64,000 nucleotides of DNA from an uncultured Lachnospiraceae bacterium (lineage in GTDB: Bacteria; Bacillota; Clostridia; Lachnospirales; Lachnospiraceae): positions 17,114-81,113 of the forward strand of contig CAJTTI010000014.1 of assembly GCA_910579225.1 (NCBI GenBank). Direction: 5' to 3'. Position numbers and translations under genes: made by a program. Positions within the stretch are counted from its first letter, which is position 1. Each line of letters starts with the position of its first letter. This document shows, piece by piece, positions 7,573 through 15,600 of the stretch. The notes under the pieces are model-generated. The model did no database searches, was not told the origin of the DNA, and saw nothing but the letters and a program-made list of their open reading frames with translations.

Positions 7573-8461
7573 TCATTGTGTACAGGACAGATAATAAAAG
7601 CGTGTATATTCCGGAATCCGGAACACTTCTTCTCCTTCTGTCCGGTATTTGGTGCAGTCTGCAAACACAAGCCTGCCGTCGGGAAGTGCACAGCGCGGAG
7701 CGTTCTCCCATGCAAACGGAGCTTCAGAAGCGGGCAGGATACAGTCGGCTTTGGGATCACCGGGACGGTAGATAAAGATCCCGTCATATCCCCAGACACA
7801 GTCCGCCCATATCATGGGAAGTATAAGTATCTGAGGTGATGCTTTTTACATAATTTCCCTGACTGTCCAGAACGATCAGCAGTGCATCCTGGATTCCTGC
7901 TGCACGTACATAGATATAGCCCTGTTTATCTACAACCATGCTTCGGACAATGCCTGCAGAATCATTTCCCTGAAGAGGAAGAGCGGTCAGGTCCACTTTT
8001 TCTGTCACTGTTCCGTCGGCATCCAGAATCCAGAGTGAAGGCCGGTATGGTCTGCCTGCGATCGTTATACCCCCGGTCCGGTCCCCTGTATCCTCCGTCT
8101 GTTCATTCAGGCCGAGATAAACCGTTCCATTTTGATCTTCATAAAATGCATGGATCAAAGTATCCGTATGGAAATCATCGAAAAACAGTTCCGAATCACT
8201 GCTGCCGGCTGCCATGCGGTGAATTGCATTTTTCCCCATGAGGAACAGAACCTCCTGTCCTGCTGCAAGCATTCGGATCTCAAGCTCTCTGGTATAGGAA
8301 ATGACAGTCTCCCGGGCCGCGGCTGCAAAATCGTCCTCCTGACAGATCTGTTCCTCCAAAAATACGGTTTCACCGGCAGTGATCTTTTCATTCATAATCT
8401 GAAGGCTGTAATCCCGCCGGTGCCGGAAATCAATAATCTGCAACAGTTCTTCATCGCTCAT
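7573..8461 (-). pseudogene. Frameshifted propeller-like protein downstream of a broken sigma gene
   Basis: The first part starts at ATG 8461 (MSDEELLQIIDFRHRRD), overlapping the stop of the sigma fragment, and continues through a helical stretch into beta-propeller-like blades (FYEDQNGTVYLGLNEQ, DADGTVTEKVDL, IVRSMVVDKQGYIYVRAAG, IVLDSQGNYVKSI). The frame ends near 7784, but the neighbouring frame carries on with matching blade sequence (VWGYDGIFIYR, ALPDGRLVFADCTKYRTEGEEVFRI) down to 7573. A frameshift near 7805-7815 therefore splits one gene. The helical N-terminus joined directly to a propeller also looks like a fusion by deletion. The original was probably an anti-sigma or solute-binding-like protein paired with the ECF factor. 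Confidence 0.6.
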
Positions 8462-8771
8462 GTATGGTGAGCACCTTTTCCGGAAAGACGGCTGCTTCTT
8501 CATAAGAAATTTTCAGTTCTTCCATACGCGTCTGTTCATGTTCGGTGAACGGACGGCTGTAGTGGTCAGCACCCACTCTGCTGGTCTGGATCTGCGCGAA
8601 ATGGTCCGCTTCGCGCAGTGTATGCAGTTTGTCATATGCCCGCAGAAGCGTTTCACTGACAGCATCCTCGGCATCTGCCCGGTTGTGCAGGATGCCAAAG
8701 GCAAGCCGGTACAGATTCGGCAGGGATTTTCGTATCTGTTTTTCAAATGTTTTATGATCTATGACTGCCAT
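8451..8771 (-). pseudogene. ECF sigma factor remnant (region 2 only)
   Basis: The first ~60 residues are a good sigma-70 region 2 of the ECF type: LPNLYRLAFGILHNRADAEDAVSETLLRAYDKLHTLRE. After that the sequence loses the region 2.4 WIIRI pattern and there is no region 4 helix-turn-helix; at 106 residues it is well short of the usual 160-190. The stop overlaps the start of the following propeller remnant, the layout normal for a sigma/anti-sigma pair. A GGAGATGAGGC precedes the ATG. The product could not recognise a -35 element, so the locus appears inactivated. Confidence 0.65.
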
Positions 8772-9071
8772 GCCTCATCTCCTTACTTTGTATTGTGCCG
8801 GCTTCTGCCTCTTATGATATCAGAATGTTCCAAAAAGTTCCCCAATTAATAAAATTTTTTTGTGCTCCATGCAGCATGTATAAATCAGAGGGCCGCGCCT
8901 GTCCCGTAGCCGCCCGGAGGATGCGCGCATATTTACTCATAAAGAACAGAAAAATCTGACGCAGATCGTCTTATAGGAGAACCAAAGAGCGGCGGCAGTG
9001 TGCTGCCGGAACAAACAGGAGATCAGACCTGCCAGAAGTGGATAAATTCCGGGAGACTGATTCCCGGCTTA
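8772..9071. other. Divergent spacer upstream of rpn
   Basis: About 300 bp between the decayed sigma gene (minus) and the rpn promoter (plus). It contains an AT-rich patch near 8845-8885 and a G/C-rich one near 8890-8930. No coding sequence is seen. Confidence 0.5.
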
Positions 9072-9113
9072 TTGTAATCTGTCGGAAGGCTGTGTATAAT
9101 AGAAACAGATTAC
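9072..9113 (+). promoter_or_regulatory. rpn promoter bracketed by a 9-bp inverted repeat
   Basis: TTGTAA, a 17-bp spacer and TATAAT (9095-9100) form a good sigma-A promoter. GTAATCTGT (9074-9082) overlaps the -35, and its exact reverse complement ACAGATTAC (9105-9113) covers the expected transcription start. This is the geometry of a repressor operator, or of a hairpin at the 5' end of the transcript. Confidence 0.65.
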
Positions 9114-9152
9114 CGTGTGTTCCAGCAGTGATTTACAGGAAGGAAGACAGAA

Positions 9153-9950
9153 ATGGAAAATATGGGTGCAAAACAGACAAAATGGGAAGAATTAAGCATA
9201 TCCAACGACTTTCTGTTTGGAAAGGTTATGCAGGACGCAGAACTTTGTAAAGAACTGTTGCAGAGGATCCTGCCGGATCTGAAGATTGAACGCATTGAAT
9301 ACCCGGAACGGCAAAAGAGTATCCATGTGGATATGGATGCCCACAGCGTCAGACTGGATGTGTATGTAAAGGACGACAGGAAAACGGTTTATGACATAGA
9401 AATGCAGGTCAGTGATACCAGGGAACTGCCAAAAAGAAGCAGATATTATCAGGGAATGATCGATTTGCAGCTTGTGGATGCAGGACAGCATTATAAAAAG
9501 CTGAACAAAAGTTATATTATATTTATCTGCCCATTTGATCTATATGGGAAAGGGCGGCACATCTATACCTTTGAAAATCTCTGTAAGGAAGATAACCGCA
9601 TTTCCATGGGAGACGAAGCAGTAAAGATATTTTTGAATACAGACGGAACAATGGATGATGTCAGTGGGGAATTAAAGGCATTTCTGGACTATGTGGCAGG
9701 GCAGAAGCCGGAGGATTCCTATGTTGAGAAGCTGGATAAAGCGGTACAGGAAGCCAAGAAAAACCGGGAATGGAGGCATGAGTATATGACATTGCTGATG
9801 AGGGATCAGGAGAACGTGGAAAAAGGAGAAGATCAGATGCTTGTATTGGTTCAAAAACTGGTGGCGGATAAACGGTTTGGTGAAATAGAGAAAATAAAAG
9901 AGGATAAAGAGTATCGCCGGATATTATACAGAGAGTATCACATTATTTGA
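9153..9950 (+). CDS. Rpn-family PD-(D/E)XK nuclease (putative transposase-type YhgA)
   Basis: A 265-residue protein of the Rpn/YhgA family of recombination-promoting DNA endonucleases. The N-terminal nuclease domain is intact: ISNDFLFGKVMQD, then D69 in HSVRLDVYV and the E83-x-Q85 pair in DIEMQV, which replace the classical D...ExK, then the YYQGMIDLQLV segment and IIFICPFDLYGKGRHIYTF. The C-terminal part (SGELKAFLDYVAGQKPED, AKKNREWRHEYMTLLMRD) is the variable helical domain. Family members are known as toxic, anti-phage nucleases held in check by short proteins made from their own C-terminal region. ATG start behind GGAAGGAAG. The following gene repeats the C-terminal domain. Confidence 0.9.
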   Translation: MENMGAKQTKWEELSISNDFLFGKVMQDAELCKELLQRILPDLKIERIEYPERQKSIHVDMDAHSVRLDVYVKDDRKTVYDIEMQVSDTRELPKRSRYYQGMIDLQLVDAGQHYKKLNKSYIIFICPFDLYGKGRHIYTFENLCKEDNRISMGDEAVKIFLNTDGTMDDVSGELKAFLDYVAGQKPEDSYVEKLDKAVQEAKKNREWRHEYMTLLMRDQENVEKGEDQMLVLVQKLVADKRFGEIEKIKEDKEYRRILYREYHII

Positions 9951-9971
9951 AAGCAGGGACCAGGAAGACAA

Positions 9972-10361
9972 ATGGAAAACATGGATTCTGAGGTCATGCT
10001 GAATGATGGAGCAAAAAAGATTTTCCTGAATGCAGATGGAAAAAACGGAACAGTAAGTGGGGAATTAAAAGCATTTCTGGATTATGTGGCAGGTAAATCG
10101 TCGGAAGATATATTTGTGAAGAAACTGAAGTGTGCTGTGGAGAAGGCGAAAAAGAACCGGGAATGGAGGCATGAGTATATGACGTTGCTAATGCGTGACA
10201 GAGAAAATCAGAAAATTGGCGAGAAACGTGGTAAGATTTATGAGACAATTTCTATGGGAAGAGATTATCATATTCCAGAAGAAGAAATTATAACAAGGCT
10301 GCGTACAAAATTTGATCTGACAGAGGAACAGGCAAGAGCATATTTAGATGAGGCAGAATAA
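9972..10361 (+). CDS. Stand-alone C-terminal Rpn domain, tandem paralogue of the upstream nuclease
   Basis: A 129-residue protein that aligns with residues ~150-225 of the preceding Rpn protein (GAKKIFLNADG, SGELKAFLDYVAG, KKNREWRHEYMTLLMRD) but has no nuclease domain, and ends in a different helical tail (YHIPEEEIITRLRTKFDLTEEQARAYLDEAE). The nucleotide sequences of the shared part are also very similar, so this is a recent partial tandem duplication or a recombination product with another rpn allele. It has its own AGGAAG ribosome binding site and lies 21 bp after the nuclease stop. By analogy with Rpn short forms it could bind and inhibit the nuclease; a simple gene remnant is the alternative. 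Confidence 0.8.
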   Translation: MENMDSEVMLNDGAKKIFLNADGKNGTVSGELKAFLDYVAGKSSEDIFVKKLKCAVEKAKKNREWRHEYMTLLMRDRENQKIGEKRGKIYETISMGRDYHIPEEEIITRLRTKFDLTEEQARAYLDEAE

Positions 10362-10517
10362 TCTGTATTCGCGATTCCCGGGCAGAGCGTACCATGGTTG
10401 TGCCTGTTTTTGAATACTGCTGCGTGATTTTTCACATTTGGGTATGTTATGGAGAACCCTGTCAGATAAAAGAGAAGTATTACGGGAAATAATTTCAGAA
10501 TGAAGGAGGATCATTTT

Positions 10518-11036
10518 ATGAAAGCATATCAGGGAAAAGAAGAGGATATTGTCCCTGCATCTTCTTCTCATATGGCGGAAGATGAGATCTATGGAGAGGA
10601 AGACCGGAAGTATCGGATTTCTTTTTGGGTAAACGATGCCTTTAAAGAGGCAAAATCCCATTCCGACGCGGAAATGCTGCACACCTATGCGCCCGGGGAT
10701 GCATATGGAAGCGAGGGGACTTTCCCATATCTGGCGATACAGTTTGATGATGAGATATATGATGCAGTGGAAGAATTTAAGGAGACCGGCACATTTTCAG
10801 GGGCGATCGAACTGACTGCGCTTTCAGGAAAATTTTATTTTAAGGCGAAAATGGAATATTATGGAGATATGATGTATTTTTATGGACTGGACCGCTGCGA
10901 CGGCGCTTGGGAAAACAATGGTCTTTGTATGGTCTATCAGAAAGCGTATATGGGAACGGAAAATGAGAGAAGGCTTATGCAGGTGCTGGACGAGGCAGCC
11001 GGGAGCTATCGGGAAGAAAGAATAGAAGAGGACTGA
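10518..11036 (+). CDS. Hypothetical acidic protein
   Basis: A 172-residue soluble, acidic protein with no recognised family. The body (RKYRISFWVNDAFKEAKSHSD, GTFPYLAIQFDDEIYDAVEEF, SGAIELTALSGKFYFKAKMEYYGDMMYFYGLDRC) alternates helices and strands, consistent with a small alpha/beta domain. The start is the ATG with AAGGAGG nine bases upstream. It opens a run of three unrelated orphans leading to the DUF4132 gene and is 30 bp from the next. Its size and acidity fit immunity-like proteins, but this is only context. Confidence 0.65.
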   Translation: MKAYQGKEEDIVPASSSHMAEDEIYGEEDRKYRISFWVNDAFKEAKSHSDAEMLHTYAPGDAYGSEGTFPYLAIQFDDEIYDAVEEFKETGTFSGAIELTALSGKFYFKAKMEYYGDMMYFYGLDRCDGAWENNGLCMVYQKAYMGTENERRLMQVLDEAAGSYREERIEED

Positions 11037-11065
11037 TAAGAGCCGGCAAAAGGAGAACATGTATC

Positions 11066-11374
11066 ATGATTACGCAGGATGAAGTGAAGCAGATCAGCAG
11101 CAGATGGTGTGCGGAAAATATGGGGATGTCAGCAGACAATTCGTGGGAAGAGATATCCAGTATTGTTTATTGCACGGAGGTGTTCAAATGTGATGATACG
11201 GTTATCGCCGTCCGGCATATAGATATTGAATATTCTTTTGGGGAGTATTACGAAGTAGGTGAGGACACGGATCTGTTTTCTTTTATTTGTACGTTATGTA
11301 ATCTGCCACTGTCATCTTCAGCGGGCAAGGGGATGCCGGAAGAACAGGAGATTGTGATTTATCAGGCGGAATAG
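11066..11374 (+). CDS. Small hypothetical protein
   Basis: A 102-residue soluble protein beginning MITQDEVKQISSRW, with two aromatic-acidic strands (VIAVRHIDIEYSFGEYYEVG) and a hydrophobic FSFICTLCNLPL segment that is too short and polar-flanked to be a clear membrane helix. No family recognised. The ATG is preceded by AAAGGAGAAC. It sits 30 bp behind the preceding orphan gene, probably in one transcript. Confidence 0.6.
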   Translation: MITQDEVKQISSRWCAENMGMSADNSWEEISSIVYCTEVFKCDDTVIAVRHIDIEYSFGEYYEVGEDTDLFSFICTLCNLPLSSSAGKGMPEEQEIVIYQAE

Positions 11375-11508
11375 AGAGAACGGCTTGCATGGTTATCATG
11401 GGAATGATGCCGGTAACCAAAGGAAACAGAATCACCGCATACATGTAAAAGAACAGACACGGCAGAAGATCAGAAGCGGTCTGTTTTACGGGTAAGGAGG
11501 ATCTGCGT
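11375..11508. other. Short spacer
   Basis: 134 bp without a recognisable gene or promoter on the plus strand. It ends in a GGTAAGGAGG ribosome binding site for the next gene. On the minus strand it encodes a hydrophobic stretch that I do not regard as a gene. Confidence 0.4.
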
Positions 11509-12630
11509 ATGGAACTGACAAATGAACAGCGGACCTGTCTGGGACTGGAGCTTATAGAACCGGACTGGGAGCGTGTGGAGATTCCCAATAACAGTGTGAA
11601 CCCTGAGCGCTCTACGGGTAAGGATATTCTGTTCTTTGACGGTGATGTTCTTCGTAAAGTCATCTGGCTTCATGACAGCGGCAGTTTTCTTGAGGATTCC
11701 TGGTATCTGAAAACCCAGGATGACCGTACAATGATCGCTCCAATTACTGCAAAAGGAAAGCCCCGGCGTTTAAACGGCGTCAATATTCAAAGATGCACGC
11801 CCCGTGGGGTGTATTTTAGTTTCAATGGCGGGCATGAACAAAAAGGCGGCGTTTATCTTGCGAATTATACGACACAGAGGACCTTTTATTCGTCAGAGTT
11901 CGCCGGGATTCCGTCCATGGACGAGGAAGGCCTTCAGAAATTTCTCAAGCAGTGGGCTGCGGACACAGGTGCTGACGATCTGGCAGAGATTCAGGCATTT
12001 GCAGGTGCAAAAAGGCGGCGCTGCAAATATCGGGAAGGTGATTTCTTTCGTTTTAAATATGACCGCAGGAGCTATGGTTACGGCAGGATTCTGCTTGACG
12101 TCCGTCAGTTTATAAAAAACGGCGGGAAATTCTGGAATATTCTTATGGGAAAACCGCTCTGTGTATCCATCTGTCATATCGTCACAGAAGATCCGGATGT
12201 GAGTATTGACAGGCTGCAGACATTAAGCAGCTGCCCGTCCGAATATATGATGGATAATCATTTTTATTATGGAGAATATGAGATCATCGGAAATGCACCG
12301 CTTCCAGAGGATCCGGATGCGATCGATTATCCGGTGATGTATGGCCGCTCCATCAGTGGACGCGACCCGGATAAAATCTGTTATTGCAGAGGAAAAGATT
12401 ACCGGGAAATTCCGCTGGACGCAGAGAAGCTTCTTCAGAAAGATTTCAAAAAGAACGGGATAGGCTATTGGCCTCACATAAACAAAACCCTTGTTCTGGA
12501 ATGTATCAAAGCAGGGTCCAATGAACCGTTTTGGAATAAAGAACCGAAGAATTCTTGTACTTATGATCTTCGCAATCCTGCCTACAAGAAAGAGCTGGAA
12601 TATGTACAGGAACAGATGGGAATCTGTTAA
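11509..12630 (+). CDS. Imm26-like domain protein
   Basis: A 373-residue soluble protein. The centre (CKYREGDFFRFKYDRRSYGYGRILLDVRQF, about residues 180-210) has the pattern of the Imm26 immunity domain, where a 'GD-x-F' strand is followed by 'YGYGRIL'. The N-terminal ~150 residues (SVNPERSTGKDILFFDGDVLRKV, RGVYFSFNGGHEQKGGVYLANY) and the C-terminal ~150 (VMYGRSISGRDPDKICYCRG) are not recognised; the protein is about twice the length of a single immunity domain. ATG behind a strong AAGGAGG. It lies 66 bp before the giant DUF4132 gene, probably in the same operon. Confidence 0.7.
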   Translation: MELTNEQRTCLGLELIEPDWERVEIPNNSVNPERSTGKDILFFDGDVLRKVIWLHDSGSFLEDSWYLKTQDDRTMIAPITAKGKPRRLNGVNIQRCTPRGVYFSFNGGHEQKGGVYLANYTTQRTFYSSEFAGIPSMDEEGLQKFLKQWAADTGADDLAEIQAFAGAKRRRCKYREGDFFRFKYDRRSYGYGRILLDVRQFIKNGGKFWNILMGKPLCVSICHIVTEDPDVSIDRLQTLSSCPSEYMMDNHFYYGEYEIIGNAPLPEDPDAIDYPVMYGRSISGRDPDKICYCRGKDYREIPLDAEKLLQKDFKKNGIGYWPHINKTLVLECIKAGSNEPFWNKEPKNSCTYDLRNPAYKKELEYVQEQMGIC

Positions 12631-12695
12631 AAAATAAATGGAAACGGAAGAACAGGAACAGAAAACAGAGGAAAGTATAGGAGGACAACAGTGAC

Positions 12696-15600
12696 ATGGC
12701 GGAATTTACTTACCAGACCAGAAGAAAATTAAGCGAAGACTGGATCGCGCAGACGAAAAAGAATGCAGCCGGGGTTTCCGATGAGGCAAAAGCGCTGCTT
12801 CCTTCCATTCATTATCATGCAATTCCCCGAGATACATGTATATGGATGCGAAAGCTCTTGGAGGAAGGTACATACCAAACGCTGAGGGAGCTTTACCAGA
12901 ACCGGTTCCAGGACTTGATCTGCGCCTGCATTCCAAGGGATCAGCACGAAGAATTTTATTATGCGCTGGATCAGATGAATCAGTATCAGATGACGGCCGG
13001 ATGGCAGAGAAGGAGCGTGCGTTCAGAAAGTTATGCGCCGTTTGTGGAAGCGAGTATCCGGCTGTTCCAGGCGTATACCCGTCTGAAATTTTATGGAGTA
13101 CCTTTTTCTGACCTGCTGACAGGCAACGCCGAGCCGGAAATATATGACCATGCACGGACAGAATTTTTTGCCTATGGGGAGATTCTGGCGGCACAGATTG
13201 ACCTTGGAAATGAAAAAACCATTCAGGCGGTAAAGGACATTCTGCTGGGAGACGGCAATACTTCCATGATCAGCCACCAGCTGATCCGCGGGATTGTCAT
13301 GTGCAAAAATCAGGAGCTGTATGAAGTACTCGGAAAATTTCTGCTTGCGGCAAGATTGCAGGAGGGAGCCAGACAGGCCGTGTGCGAGACGATGGATGCC
13401 GGGCGGCCGGAGGCTTTTCTGCATCTGTTTTCCGTGATCGAAGAACATGATCTGATCCGTTATTCTTCCGTAAAACGTGCGGTCAGTACCTGGATTGGAA
13501 TTTTCAATGAAAAAAGTGTGGACCGGATATCGGAAAAGCTTATGCGCCTGATGGGGGGCTGCCTGCGGGAGGAAGCGTTTCGAAATGAGCAGCTTGCGTC
13601 CAGTGATTCCATAGCCATCAGCTGCGCGCTCTGGGCGCTGGGCTTCTACCGGGCCCAGGACGCCGTGGAAGCCGTACAGCATCTTATAAAATGCGGCACG
13701 AAACATCAGAAGATGACCGCTTCTTATTTTGTATCTTCCCTTCAGGAGGAAAGTCTGAAAATGCAGGCGACAAAGGAAGTGATCCGGGAATATTCGGACG
13801 ATCTGGAGCTGGTGGCATGTTTTATGCATGGCTTTATGGAGCTGTCCGGCATGCATCTGATGTCCCTCGTAAAAGAAGAGAACAAAGGGTACTATGCGCT
13901 GCGGGACGCTGCGGTTATAGAGCCGAAGAAGATGGATCCCACAGAGCTCTTTGACAGCAGAGAAGAAGCGGTGCAGATGTATGAGATCTTAAAGGGCATT
14001 CTGAAAAAGCTTCCGAAAAAAGGGCTTGTGCTTTCCCCCTGCATTTTCCCCTGGCATGAGGTAAGCCTTACCCCGTCGCATCTTGCAGTGCGCATGTGTC
14101 TGATTGCCTGGATGCTGCAGGAGGATGCTCTGCTTGACGAAGCCGCGAAGCTGATTCCGACCATCGGGCAGGGCACGCAGTACGGGACTTATGACCGGCT
14201 GACGGCAGCGCGTGTGCTTCTCTGGCATCCGGCGTCAAAGGTACGGCGGGAGATTCTCTTTGACCTGATGCACAATCCGGAGGAATCCACCTGCCGGACG
14301 GCTTTTCGGCTGGCGGATGATTTGACGCTTACGGCGGAGGATTACCGGGAAATCGAACAGAATTTAAAATACAAAAAAGGACGCGCCGGAACGCTTACAC
14401 TTCTGAGAAAACAGCTGTCTGCACAGCTCGCAGAGTCCATCGGAAGGCTGCTGGCTGCCAAATCCGAAGAATGTCATCTGGGTGCGCTGGATCTTGCGCT
14501 GCAGATGAAAAAGGAAGATTCGTCTGATTTTGCGCTGGTAAAGCCGTATCTGTCGGCTTTTGCAGGAGAGACGGGGCCGGAGCAGGTGTTGTTAAGAGAG
14601 CTGTTGGGAGAGTCCAGCGAGGCCCAGGACATTCTGCAGACACCCGGCTATGGTTTTTATGATGTCGGGAAAGAATGGGTTCTGCCTCCTGTGGACGTGG
14701 ACGAAAAAGAGGCGTCCTCCCTGTTTGTCTATGGAGAAGAGGCATGCATCCGCGTGCTGAAGGCTTTGAACAGCCTGATCGAAGAAAACCGGGAGCGGAC
14801 TTATAAAACGGCATGGGAAGCGGACGAAATGCTGGGAAATAATCTGGAGAGATGCCGGTTTATCGGGAAGGATCCGGATGCCACGCCGCTGGATGCCTAT
14901 CCGTTCCGGGAGCTGTGGGAGGACTTTTATCAAAAGGAGATCAAAACACCGGAGCTTTTGCTGGAAATCGCGTTTTATCAGGAATGTCGGAGCAACCGGA
15001 GCGCTTATGAACAGAATCTGCCTCTGTATGAAAAAGTATTCGGCAGCGGGGCAGAAAAGAAACCGCCGTTTTCAGACCTGATTCAGGGGCTTCGCTATGG
15101 TGTGCAGGCCCGTACAGTTCTGGATACGCTGTTTTCGGAGTATGTTCCGGATGAGCTGAAGGTGCGTTTTGGATTGTGTGGTACAGCGGCTCTTCTGTCG
15201 GTGCTTGACAGCTCCAATGATTTTTATGTGGTCAGTGAGAAGCGCTACAGCGGGGAAAATGTGACTTATACCAAACGGGCGGCTGATCTGCCGATTTTCC
15301 GGAGCATGCGCGTATGGCTTTCACTGGCCGGCGAAAAGGACTGGGAAAGTGCGTTTGCCCTGCGTTTTCGCCTGCAGCAGTATTATTTTCAGCAGCGGGA
15401 GCGGGAACAGCTCCCACCCTATCAGAGCAGATATGATATTTACCTGTTTCTGAGGGACTATGTACAGTGCTATGTGCGGGGCATCTGGGATAAGGATCAT
15501 TTATATAAAGCGGTGTTTGACTTTTCCAGTATGGGTGCTTTGTTGGAGCCGATCAGTGTTGTGGAGCAAAAGGGGGCCGTTTCCTCCAAAAATGCCAGGA

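Noticed and set aside
11283..11663. Minus-strand frame with a hydrophobic stretch (FFYMYAVILFPLVTG)
   Set aside because: It spans two plus-strand genes with good ribosome binding sites and has no start signal of its own; the hydrophobic stretch alone is not enough.
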